Part shown: positions 5,852 through 12,988 of the stretch, in pieces | Position numbering within the stretch: the stretch's first letter is position 1 | Layout: the number at the start of each line of letters is the position of its first letter | The notes under the pieces: generated by a model | The model's input: only the letters and a program-made list of their open reading frames with translations | What the model was told of the DNA's origin: nothing | Database searches by the model: none | Assembly: GCA_020638635.1 (NCBI GenBank) | Contig: JACKIE010000020.1 | Span: 1 to 14,187 of the forward strand | Source of the DNA: Planctomycetota bacterium | GTDB lineage: Bacteria; Planctomycetota; UBA8742; UBA2392 | Reading direction: 5' to 3' | DNA: 14,187 nucleotides | Program-made: the position numbers and the translations under genes

Positions 5852-7189
5852 CTACTTGCCGCCCTGCTTGGCCCGGTTCTGGTCGCCCTGGTCCATGTTG
5901 CGGATCAGCGCTTTGGCGGTGATGGCGTTGCCCTGGTTGCCGTCGATTTCAATCACCTTCTCGTAATAGGGGCGTGCATGCTTGCTGTCCTCGAGAGCCT
6001 GGTAGCACCTGCCCATCCGGAGCAGAAAGGCGGTGTTGTTGGGATAGGCATCCAGGATGACCTGGTAGTGCGGGATCGCCTTCTTCACGCCGTCGGCGCG
6101 GTCGCAGCTGTTGCCGTGGGGCGCCGGGTTGCCCCAGGTGAACCAGGCTTCCGCCACCTGGCCGCGCAGATTGAGGTCCATGGGATCGATCTTCAGGATC
6201 TCTTCCATGAACTCGGCCTTCTTCTTGAGCTCGTTGGCGTCGCCGTCTGCGCCCATGCCGCGGGCCTGGTCCATGTTGTCCTTGATCAGGGCGAGGTCGT
6301 CGGTGATGGAGTCCTGCATCTCCTGCAGCTTGTCGGTGTTCTTACTGTCCTTCAGAAAGTCAGCCGAGCCGAACTTGATCTTGTACTGCTTGATTTCCCA
6401 CTCGAGCAGCACGAGCTGCCTGCTGGGCGAGCTGCGGCGCGGCGGGCGCCCCTTGTAGTCGCCGCGGGCCGACACCAGTTGCTTGAACTCATCGGCCGCT
6501 GTCTTCTCGCGCTCCTTCAGTCGCTTGTCGAATTCCTCGGGCGTGACCAGGATGACGCGTTCCTTCTGGTACTCGACATCCCAGGCGTTCCACTGTTTCA
6601 GGCCTTCCGCGGGAAGGGTCCACTTCTCTTTGTCGCAGATGTACGCGGCGATCAGCGGCGCAAGATCGCTGTCGCGACCGTGCACGATGGTGAGTAGGCG
6701 GTTGGCGAGTTCGTTTTCCTTCTCTCCGTACAGCCACGCCGCGAACGCCACGATGTCCGCGTTGTCCGAGTTGCCGTCCACCGGGTAGGTTTCGACGATG
6801 TACTTCGCGGGCCAGGACTTCCAGGGCAGCCAGCCGAAGTCGTTGGTTTTCTCGTAGATGGTTCGCCCATTCGCATCGACGCCGTTTCGCACAAGGTAGT
6901 AAGCGCTGAACTGCTTGCGGTTGGCGTCTCGAATCTCGAACTTGTACACGTCCTTCGACGGCTTCAGCTTGCCCTTCTCCACCATGAAAGGCAGGTGGGT
7001 CACAGGAAACTGGTTCTTGCTGGTGTTGCCCGCCACCCACTCGGGCAGCTTCTCGTACCACTTGGCCGCGACGTCCGCCTCTTTCATGCCCTTGTGGGTC
7101 TTGGCGAACAGGTCTTCTGACGGGCCCGCCGCCAGGGCGCTTGCAATTGCGAACAGCGCCGCCAGGAATGCAGTGTGAATCGTCCTCAT
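5852..7189 (-). CDS. Exported TPR-containing protein, paralogue B
   Basis: This 445-residue protein is the middle member of the three-paralogue cluster and is not a family I can name. The signal peptide is MRTIHTAFLAALFAIASALAA (1-21, written here as 1-20 plus A21). The mature N-terminus contains DVAAKWYEKLPEWVAG, then the cluster signature NADIVAFAAWLYGE (near 145) with NRLLTIVHGRDSD and a C...W pair in YICDKEKW. A basic, charged linker (about 205-255, KRLKEREKTAADEFK and GRPPRRSSPSR) leads to helices and a TPR-like C-terminus (IPHYQVILDAYPNNTAFLLR, ARPYYEKVIEID, about 368-430). The start is the ATG at 7189 because GAGGAG lies 6 nt upstream; the frame is open to 7246, but that extension would hide the signal peptide. 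It lies 63 bp after paralogue C and is followed by a terminator. It is probably an extracytoplasmic protein acting with its neighbours. Confidence 0.83.
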   Translation of the reverse strand: MRTIHTAFLAALFAIASALAAGPSEDLFAKTHKGMKEADVAAKWYEKLPEWVAGNTSKNQFPVTHLPFMVEKGKLKPSKDVYKFEIRDANRKQFSAYYLVRNGVDANGRTIYEKTNDFGWLPWKSWPAKYIVETYPVDGNSDNADIVAFAAWLYGEKENELANRLLTIVHGRDSDLAPLIAAYICDKEKWTLPAEGLKQWNAWDVEYQKERVILVTPEEFDKRLKEREKTAADEFKQLVSARGDYKGRPPRRSSPSRQLVLLEWEIKQYKIKFGSADFLKDSKNTDKLQEMQDSITDDLALIKDNMDQARGMGADGDANELKKKAEFMEEILKIDPMDLNLRGQVAEAWFTWGNPAPHGNSCDRADGVKKAIPHYQVILDAYPNNTAFLLRMGRCYQALEDSKHARPYYEKVIEIDGNQGNAITAKALIRNMDQGDQNRAKQGGK

Positions 7190-7252
7190 GCCTCGCTCCT
7201 CTGCCCCGTGCGGTTTCAAAGGTAGCAAACGGGGTGGTTGTCGCAACCGAAC

Positions 7253-8548
7253 TTACTTCATCAGCTTCAGTTGCCCCTCCGCGAACTCGCGGTTCTTCTT
7301 GTCGCTTTCCGACAGGTCCTTGATTCCATCGGTGCGGCGGATCACCTCCTCATGGTGCTCCTTCGCGCGACCCTTGTCTCCGGCCGCCAGCCAGTTCAGG
7401 CCGGCGTGATTGTGGTAGCCCATGGCCTTCGGGAAAATCGCAAGCAGTTGCTCATACAGGCCGGCGGCTCGCTTGGCGGCGGCGGGATCGTCGGCCTTGC
7501 GGCCGCCGTCCGTGATCTTGGCGGCCTTGGACCATGCCTCGGCGGTCCAGATCACTACATCGGGATTCAGCGGGTCGGCGCGTTGCATCTGGTCGTAGGC
7601 TCTTGCGGCGGCGTTCCAATCGCCGTCGATGCCGAAGCGCTCGGCCTTGTACTTTTCGGTCTCGATCCACGCCATGTCGGCTTTCACCGCCTCCAGCATG
7701 GCCTCCAGGTCTTCCTTGGCGCCCTTCTTGGCCAGGAAGGCAGTGCCGGTGTAGCGGCGCTCCCAGCGCTGGATGTATTTCTCGAGGATGGCGAGCCGCA
7801 TACCCGGCGAGTTCTTGCGCTGGCCGGGCTTGGACTTCACGTCCGCGCCCTGCAGTTTCTCGAGCTCCTTGAAGGCTTTCTTGGCCTCTTTGTCGAGGTC
7901 CTTGAAGTGCTCGGCTGCGGCTTCCTTGCTGAGCAGCAGCCAGCCGTCTTCGTTGTGGTCGAGGTCGTGGGTGGCGATGGTCTCCAGGCCGCCTGGCGCC
8001 GACCAGCCCAGCTTGGCGCACAGCCAATCGTCGATTTCCTTTTTCAGCGTCTCGCGTTCTTTTTCGCGCCCGTCCAGCGGCACCAGCGCTGCCAGTTCGG
8101 CGTCGGCCAGCATCAGCTCGCCTTTGGCGGCCAGCCAGCAGGCCAGCGACACGATCAATGCCGCCGAGCGCCCCTGGGGACGCAGCCAGAACGCCACGCC
8201 CGCCGGCGGCAGCTCGCTCAGCTTGAACTTGTAGTCTTTGCCGTAGACGTCGTAGGCGTACTCCGCCTGTTCGGCGTACCAGCCAGTGGGGACCAGCGTG
8301 GTCCATGTGGTCTGCTCGCCCTCGACGGCCGTGAGCTGCACGAAAACTTCGGCCTTGTTGACCAGCGCGTACATGCGCGGCTTGGCGACCGCTGAGAGGC
8401 CTTCGGTAAGCAGCTTGGGCAGGCCGGCCTCGAACTCGGCGGCGACGTCGGTTTCTGACTTGCCGGGGAAGTGTGTTTCCACCAGGCCGGCCCAGAGGGG
8501 CGCGGCAAACAGGGCAAGCAGCAGAGCGGAAAGCTGGATCGAACGCAT
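7253..8548 (-). CDS. Exported TPR-containing protein, paralogue C
   Basis: This 431-residue protein is the most divergent of the three paralogues. The signal peptide is MRSIQLSALLLALFAAPLWA (1-20). The mature start GLVETHFPGKSETDVAAEFE mirrors both other paralogues (GLVEKVF in A, DVAAKWYEKLPEW in B). The cluster signature appears as ALIVSLACWLAAKGEL (near 130), followed by DDWLCAKLGW. A charged helical stretch (KEAAAEHFKDLDKEAKKAF and KELEKLQ, about 212-240) is probably a coiled coil. The C-terminus has TPR-like pairs (RAYDQMQRADPLNPDVVIWT, then AAGLYEQLLAIFPKAMGYHN, about 300-400). I set the start at the ATG at 8548, with GAGGG 8 nt upstream. The frame continues open to 8815, but that extension translates palindromic repeat DNA and masks the signal peptide. 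The 63-bp gap to paralogue B suggests one transcript. Function is unknown. Confidence 0.82.
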   Translation of the reverse strand: MRSIQLSALLLALFAAPLWAGLVETHFPGKSETDVAAEFEAGLPKLLTEGLSAVAKPRMYALVNKAEVFVQLTAVEGEQTTWTTLVPTGWYAEQAEYAYDVYGKDYKFKLSELPPAGVAFWLRPQGRSAALIVSLACWLAAKGELMLADAELAALVPLDGREKERETLKKEIDDWLCAKLGWSAPGGLETIATHDLDHNEDGWLLLSKEAAAEHFKDLDKEAKKAFKELEKLQGADVKSKPGQRKNSPGMRLAILEKYIQRWERRYTGTAFLAKKGAKEDLEAMLEAVKADMAWIETEKYKAERFGIDGDWNAAARAYDQMQRADPLNPDVVIWTAEAWSKAAKITDGGRKADDPAAAKRAAGLYEQLLAIFPKAMGYHNHAGLNWLAAGDKGRAKEHHEEVIRRTDGIKDLSESDKKNREFAEGQLKLMK

Positions 8549-8597
8549 GGAGGCAACCCTCGTAAACTCGAGTACGGTCGCCACAGGCGACACGGCG

Positions 8598-8618
8598 GGG
8601 AAATGCCCGGCATTTCCC
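8598..8618. promoter_or_regulatory. 21-bp perfect palindrome upstream of paralogue C (possible operator)
   Basis: GGGAAATGCC (8598-8607) and GGCATTTCCC (8609-8618) are perfect 10-bp complements around a single C. The site lies 49 bp upstream of the paralogue C start, in a 162-bp stretch (8549-8710) with no gene. A very weak promoter-like pair lies just upstream on the minus strand: TTGCTT at 8691-8696 and CACAAT at 8668-8673, spaced 17 nt. A dyad of this kind next to a promoter could be a repressor or activator site, or an RNA hairpin in the leader. Confidence 0.45.
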
Positions 8619-8710
8619 AACCAATGGCCCCGTACTGTCAGTGGTAGAAATGCCAAAGGCCTTACGGATTGTGCTGAAAAATACCCCTCCAAGCAAACAA
8701 AACGCGCAAC

Positions 8711-8816
8711 GTGGGGCAGGCTTCCAGCCTGCCTCGGCAGACAGGATGCCTGCCCCACGAAAGTAGGGACACGCGGCCGCGTGTCCCTACGGTGCAGCCG
8801 GGATGTCTGCCCCACG
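8711..8816. repeat. Cluster of palindromic intergenic repeats
   Basis: GTGGGGCAGG (8711-8720) and CCTGCCCCAC (8749-8758) are perfect 10-bp inverted arms, with further pairing inside the left part (GGCAGGC / GCCTGCC). The right-hand sequence GGATGCCTGCCCCACG (8744-8759) returns as GGATGTCTGCCCCACG at 8801-8816, one base different. Between the two copies lies a separate 28-bp palindrome (8763-8790). The cluster starts two bases after the stop codon of the giant MORN gene and may end or protect its transcript. The composite design suggests a REP/BIME-like element present at many sites in this genome. Confidence 0.75.
8763..8790. repeat. Perfect 28-bp palindrome
   Basis: The half-site GTAGGGACACGCGG (8763-8776) is followed immediately by its exact complement CCGCGTGTCCCTAC (8777-8790), with no spacer. 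Perfect spacerless symmetry over 14 bp per arm is very unlikely by chance. It could be a dimeric protein-binding site or a cruciform-forming repeat unit. It has no T-run and so is not a standard intrinsic terminator. Confidence 0.8.
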
Positions 8817-8817
8817 G

Positions 8818-11800
8818 CTATCCGAAGGTGCGCACCATGCCGTCGAGGTCGTTCTTCCAGTGTGACAGGAACTTGTGTGCGGCGCTGCCGGGGGCGTACT
8901 CGGGCAGGATGCTCTTGATATGGGCCGCGGTGCGGCGCGCGTTGTTGACCTGGTTGGCCTTCCAGATCTGGTAGGCCTGCTCGTCGGCGCTGGAACGCGA
9001 TTTCTCGTCAACCAGCCCGCCATAGAAGAAGCCGACCGCTCCGGCCTGCCTGCCGAGGTCGGTGTCCACGCGGCGCCAGGCCTGCATGGCCTCGTGCACG
9101 CCCAGGATGTCCTTGGCGCGGCGCATGTCTCCAAGCACCAGGCGGCTTTCGTGGCCGCTGACCAGGTTGGACAGGAACTCGTATTGCTCGGCGTCGCGGG
9201 GGCTCATGCCCGCCTTCTGGGCCAGGCTGCGCATGGTGCTGCGCAGGTTGGCGTAGGAGTTGGCCTCCGTGCCGGTCTGGAGCATGGCGGCCTTGGCGGC
9301 CTCGCGGGCGTCGTTGCCGAGGTGGGCCATGTAGTCGGTGCCGAGCTGCGCCACGAACTCGGCGGCGGCGCCCGCGGTCTCGGAGCGTGTGGCGGCCTGC
9401 ACCAGCATGCCGATCACCTTGGGGCCGACCTTCTGGGTCAGCGCGGTGATATTGGCGACGTCGTTTTCCCCGCCCCACTCGCTGATCAGCTTGAACACTT
9501 CGGGCGCGGAATCGACGACGCCCATTAGCACGCCGGAACGCTTGACGGCCGAGCCGCCGACGCCGCCGTCCAGGTGCTCCAGCAGTTTGCGCATGGAGGG
9601 CAGGTTGCGCTCCAGCAGGTGGGCGCGCTGGTCTTCGGGCAGGGCCTTCCAGGCGTTGACCATGAACTCGATGCCGTCCTTGGCGATCTTGCCGTAGTTG
9701 CGCGATTCGCCCTGCGCCAGCGGGCGCGAAACTTCGCGGCCGAGCGCGATCAGGCTCTTGAGCGCGGCGGCGTAGCTGGCCGGGTTGCGACCCAGCTCGC
9801 GCTCGATGCGCGCCATGGTCGCCGGTGGGATCGCACCGAAGGCTGAGGCGTTGGCGCCGGCGAACTCCTCCAGCGCCGCGCCGTATTCACCCTTGAACAG
9901 GTGATCGACCGCCTTGCTGACGGCCAGGGCCGAGGCGACAGCCGAGCCGCCTGACTTCACGGCCTGGGTCCACTTCTGGGCGATGTCGGCGTTTTTCTCG
10001 AGCCAGCCGGGCAGGCTGTTGCGGTCCTGGGCCAGCAACTCGGAGATCTTGGCCTTGTCCTTGGAATCGATGGCGTTCTTAAGGTCTTCCTGGATCTGCT
10101 CAAACGGCACGTCCGGCATACGCAGCGCGAGTTCGAGCGCTTTCGCGGCGATGCCCAATTCGTCCTTGTTGATCGCGCCGGCCGGCCGGGTTGCGCCGTC
10201 GGTGGCGGGCTTGCGCTTCAGGTCGCCGCCCGCTTGCTCCAGCGCCGCGTCGGTTTCGGCGCGCGCTTCGTCGCGGCGCTGCATCTCGCCCTCGGAAGCC
10301 TGCCTCCTGGCTTCGTCCAGCTGGCCGTTTTCCTTCATGCTCTGTTCGAGGTCCGCGTATCCGGCCTTTTCTTCGGGCGTGAGCTTGTCCCAGTCGCGGC
10401 CGCCCTGGACGTCCTCGTACAGGCTCTGGCCTTCTTCGCGTTCGCCCCACTTGTCGTCGCGGCTGATTACGTTGCCGTCCTTGTCGCGCACGACACGGCT
10501 GGTTGTGCCGTCGGGGCGCGTGGTGGTTTCGACCCAGTTGCCGTTCTCATCCTTGTGGCGGCGGGTTTCCGTGCCGTCGGGCTTCTTCACGGTCTCGACG
10601 CCCACCGGCGTGCGCTCGGCCTCTTCGATGATGTTGCCCTCGGCGTCGCGCAGAGTGCGGGTTTTGCGGCCGTCGGGGCTGAGGGTGTACTCGGTGGTGG
10701 TGCCGTCGGGGTTGGTCTGTTTGCGGACGATGTTGCCGTCCTTGTCGCGGGTGGATTCGCGGACGGTGCCGTCGGGGCGCACTTCGCGGAACTCGCGGCT
10801 GCCGTCGGGGTGGGTGGTGATGTCGCGCACGGTGCCGTCGTCGTCTTCCTCGTGCGTGTGGGTGGTGCCGTCTTCGTCCTTGGTGGTTGTGCCCTTGGTG
10901 ATCTTGGGATTGCCGTCGCCGTCGTGGGTGAGGGTGGTGGTTTCGCCGGTTTCGGGGTCGGTGTAAGTGATGGACGGCTTCTGCTTGTCGGGCGGCATGG
11001 TGTGCTTGTGGTCTACGATATTGCCGTCTTTGTCGAGCGTGTAAGTGTCGCTGGAGCCGTCCGGGTTGCTGGTGCGGATCACGCGCGTGCCGTCTTCGAG
11101 CACGGCCTCGGAGACGCCCTTGGATTCGCCGTTGATGTAGTTGTGGATCTCTTTCACGCGGCCTTCGGCGTCGTAGTAGATCCAGGGTCCCACTTTCACG
11201 TCGCGGACGTACCTGCCCTCGGACTCTTTCTTGCCGTTGTCGTGGTACCAGACCCAGGGGCCGTGCTTGCGCGGGTGGCTTGGGCTGCCCCAGGCGGCTT
11301 CATAGCTGAAGCCGTGGCCGCTCTGGTTGCCGTTGTCGTGCCATGCGGTCCAGCTACCGCGCATGACGCCCTCAATCCACTCGGTCATCAGGGATTTCTG
11401 GCCGTTGCGGTGGTACCACGAGGCGATGCCGTCCAGCCTGCCGTTGACGTAGGTGCCTTCGAACGAACGCACGCCGTCTTCGAAGTACTCGGCCCATAGC
11501 CCGGTGCGGATCGGGTGGTTGTGGCTGCCCCAGTCCTGCCCCATGGCCTCGCCGATGGCGGCGACCTGCTGGTTCTCGTGATACAGCGACCAGGTGCCGG
11601 TGAGGCTGCCGTTGTCGTATTCGCATTCGATGCGCTTGTTGCCGGACGCGTAGTATTCAACCAGTGTGCCGTTGCGGACGTTCTTGACGTAGGGCACCTC
11701 CAGCTGCTTCTGGCCGCTTTCGAAGTTCCAGACCCAGGGCCCTTCGCGCATCGGGTCATAGAACTGGTTCTGCCAGCTCGAGCTTACCTGGCCCTTTGAA

Positions 11801-12921
11801 CTCACGTTGCCGTTCTGGTGGTACTCGATCCATTCACCCTTGGCGAAGCCAGCCTCGAAGTCGCACTCTGTCAGCTTTTCACCGGAGTTGTAGTAGCGCA
11901 CGGCGTGGCCGTGCATCTGATCCTCAACGAACGGGCTCTCGAGCGTCAGCACGCCCGCCTCGTTGAACCACTTCCAGGGCCCGGTCTTGAGGGGGCCGTA
12001 GAGTTGGTTGCGCCAGCTTGAGTAAGCTTCGCCCCGCGCGGACACCTGGCCGTTGCCGTGGTATTCAATCCATTCACCCTTGGCGTGTCCGTCGGTGAAG
12101 TCCGATTCAATGCGCTTGTTGCCGTTGCTGTAGTAGGTAATGGCGTGGCCGGTCAGGATGTCCTGCTCGTAGCTGCCTTCCAGCGACAGGACGCCGTTTT
12201 CGTGGTACCACTTCCATGGCCCGGTTTTCAGCGCGCCGTAAAGCTGGTTGCGCCAGCTTGAGTAGGCCTGGCCGCGGGCGGACACCTGGCCGTCGCCGTA
12301 GTACTCGATCCATTCTCCCTTGGCGTAGCCGTCGGTGAAATCAGACTCGATGCGTTTGTTGCCGTTGTTGTAGTAGCTGATGGCGTGGCCGGTCAGGATG
12401 TCCTGCTCATAGCTGCCTTCCATCGACAGCACGCCGTTTTCGTGGAACCACTTCCAGGGGCCGGTCTTCTTCGCGTCGTAGAGTTCGTTGTGCCAGCTGC
12501 CGTAGGCTTCGCCCTGGGCCGACACCTTGCCGTTCTCGTAATAGTCGGTCCATGAACCTTTGGCGTAGCCGTCAACGAACGTGCCCTCGATGCGCTTGGC
12601 GCCGCTGCTGTAGTAAGTGACCGCGACGCCGTTGATTTCGCCCTTCGTGTACGTGCGCTTGAATGAAACGTTGCCGTTGTCGTGGAAACTGAGCCATTCG
12701 CCGGTCTGCAGGCCGTCATCGTACGCGCCCACCTGGGCCTGCTTGCCGTTGTCGTGCCAGCTTTCGTACTTGCCGACCCGCTTGCCATCGACGGTCTTGT
12801 AGCGTTCCACCAGCACGCCGGCCGAGTTCTTTCGCTCGATCAGCTCTACCTTGGGCGGATCCTGGGCCAGCAACGGCAGTGCGCAGAACATCAGCAGCAG
12901 GGAAAGAAGCAGTCGAGTCAT
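8818..12921 (-). CDS. Giant exported MORN_2-repeat protein with PDGT/DKDGN repeats and a helical C-terminal region
   Basis: This 1367-residue protein has a signal peptide (MTRLLLSLLLMFCALPLLAQ, 1-20). Residues about 26-612 form a MORN_2-like array (motif G-x-W-x-x-Y/F-H-x-N-G, as in YwqK-type proteins), organised as six exact 80-residue super-repeats from residue 74 to 553 plus partial flanking units. Residues about 605-825 are short polar repeats built on PDGT and DKDGN, resembling beta-hairpin or YD-like arrays. From about 827 the chain is charged and probably coiled coil to about 925, then alpha-helical to the end, with no motif I know. No catalytic site, sortase signal or lipobox is evident. 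The ATG at 12921 has GGAG 6 nt upstream; the frame is open to 12981, but the extension would bury the signal peptide. A consensus-like promoter lies just upstream. Likely a periplasmic or surface protein; function unknown. Confidence 0.85.
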   Translation of the reverse strand: MTRLLLSLLLMFCALPLLAQDPPKVELIERKNSAGVLVERYKTVDGKRVGKYESWHDNGKQAQVGAYDDGLQTGEWLSFHDNGNVSFKRTYTKGEINGVAVTYYSSGAKRIEGTFVDGYAKGSWTDYYENGKVSAQGEAYGSWHNELYDAKKTGPWKWFHENGVLSMEGSYEQDILTGHAISYYNNGNKRIESDFTDGYAKGEWIEYYGDGQVSARGQAYSSWRNQLYGALKTGPWKWYHENGVLSLEGSYEQDILTGHAITYYSNGNKRIESDFTDGHAKGEWIEYHGNGQVSARGEAYSSWRNQLYGPLKTGPWKWFNEAGVLTLESPFVEDQMHGHAVRYYNSGEKLTECDFEAGFAKGEWIEYHQNGNVSSKGQVSSSWQNQFYDPMREGPWVWNFESGQKQLEVPYVKNVRNGTLVEYYASGNKRIECEYDNGSLTGTWSLYHENQQVAAIGEAMGQDWGSHNHPIRTGLWAEYFEDGVRSFEGTYVNGRLDGIASWYHRNGQKSLMTEWIEGVMRGSWTAWHDNGNQSGHGFSYEAAWGSPSHPRKHGPWVWYHDNGKKESEGRYVRDVKVGPWIYYDAEGRVKEIHNYINGESKGVSEAVLEDGTRVIRTSNPDGSSDTYTLDKDGNIVDHKHTMPPDKQKPSITYTDPETGETTTLTHDGDGNPKITKGTTTKDEDGTTHTHEEDDDGTVRDITTHPDGSREFREVRPDGTVRESTRDKDGNIVRKQTNPDGTTTEYTLSPDGRKTRTLRDAEGNIIEEAERTPVGVETVKKPDGTETRRHKDENGNWVETTTRPDGTTSRVVRDKDGNVISRDDKWGEREEGQSLYEDVQGGRDWDKLTPEEKAGYADLEQSMKENGQLDEARRQASEGEMQRRDEARAETDAALEQAGGDLKRKPATDGATRPAGAINKDELGIAAKALELALRMPDVPFEQIQEDLKNAIDSKDKAKISELLAQDRNSLPGWLEKNADIAQKWTQAVKSGGSAVASALAVSKAVDHLFKGEYGAALEEFAGANASAFGAIPPATMARIERELGRNPASYAAALKSLIALGREVSRPLAQGESRNYGKIAKDGIEFMVNAWKALPEDQRAHLLERNLPSMRKLLEHLDGGVGGSAVKRSGVLMGVVDSAPEVFKLISEWGGENDVANITALTQKVGPKVIGMLVQAATRSETAGAAAEFVAQLGTDYMAHLGNDAREAAKAAMLQTGTEANSYANLRSTMRSLAQKAGMSPRDAEQYEFLSNLVSGHESRLVLGDMRRAKDILGVHEAMQAWRRVDTDLGRQAGAVGFFYGGLVDEKSRSSADEQAYQIWKANQVNNARRTAAHIKSILPEYAPGSAAHKFLSHWKNDLDGMVRTFG
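10447..11109 (-). repeat. PDGT/DKDGN short-repeat region within the MORN protein gene
   Basis: The encoded segment (residues about 605-825) repeats units of roughly 9-15 residues ending in DGT, DGS, DGR or DGN, for example TSNPDGSSDTYTLDKDGN, VRPDGTVRESTRDKDGN and RPDGTTSRVVRDKDGN. The plus strand therefore carries many GCCGTCGGG-like 9-mers. Spacing is irregular, unlike the strict register of the upstream MORN array. The composition (Thr, Asp, Gly, Arg) suggests a chain of beta turns, possibly a stalk or ligand-binding spacer. Confidence 0.75.
11263..12702 (-). repeat. Six in-register 240-bp tandem repeats (80-residue MORN super-repeat)
   Basis: Units lie at 12463-12702, 12223-12462, 11983-12222, 11743-11982, 11503-11742 and 11263-11502, each exactly 240 bp with no insertion or deletion. 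Every unit holds three MORN-like motifs beginning at unit residues 1, 25 and 49 (spacing 24, 24, 32), so the third carries an 8-residue extension, SSWRNQLY in units 2 and 3. Units 2 and 3 share 71 of 80 residues and long identical DNA runs, pointing to recent duplication or gene conversion, while units 5 and 6 have diverged widely. A seventh, incomplete unit follows below 11263. Confidence 0.92.
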
Positions 12922-12959
12922 GGGAGTCTCCGTGTTCGGTGGCAACCAGGCGACTCGGG

Positions 12960-12988
12960 TTGTTACCCCCTGCTGAGACAACTGTCAA
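12960..12988 (-). promoter_or_regulatory. Sigma70-like promoter for the giant MORN gene
   Basis: On the minus strand a perfect -35 box TTGACA (12983-12988) is followed after 17 nt by TAACAA (12960-12965), which matches three positions of TATAAT including the first two. This predicts a start near 12953 and a leader of about 30 nt that contains the GGAG ribosome binding site. The -35 box sits at the edge of the rpsA terminator, so one transcript ends where the next begins. Confidence 0.6.

Noticed and set aside
7190..7252. Terminator between paralogues C and B
   Set aside because: CCCCGT (7204-7209) and ACGGGG (7229-7234) can pair and GGTTGTCGCAACC (7236-7248) makes a small stem, but both are weak and lack a T-run, so cotranscription is more likely.
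7238..8395. A plus-strand open frame of 385 codons
   Set aside because: It is antisense to paralogue C, whose signal peptide, SD and paralogy support the minus strand.
8549..8815. N-terminal extension of paralogue C
   Set aside because: It would translate the palindromic repeats (reading GQASCLPRQAGSLPH-like peptide) and bury the signal peptide; the ATG at 8548 has an SD.
8711..8816. Insertion sequence or transposon end
   Set aside because: No transposase gene, no target-site duplication and no second distant end are visible; the symmetry is local.
10447..11109. RHS/YD-repeat polymorphic toxin
   Set aside because: The repeats are only loosely YD-like, there is no RHS core or PxxxxDPxGL-type cleavage motif, and no small immunity gene follows.
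10234..11499. A plus-strand open frame of 421 codons with Val/Gly/Ala-rich repeats
   Set aside because: Its repeats are only the reverse reading of the MORN and PDGT repeats of the minus-strand gene.
11263..12702. CRISPR array or other intergenic repeat array
   Set aside because: The 240-bp units are coding, stay in frame and diverge at the protein level; there are no short repeats with unique spacers.
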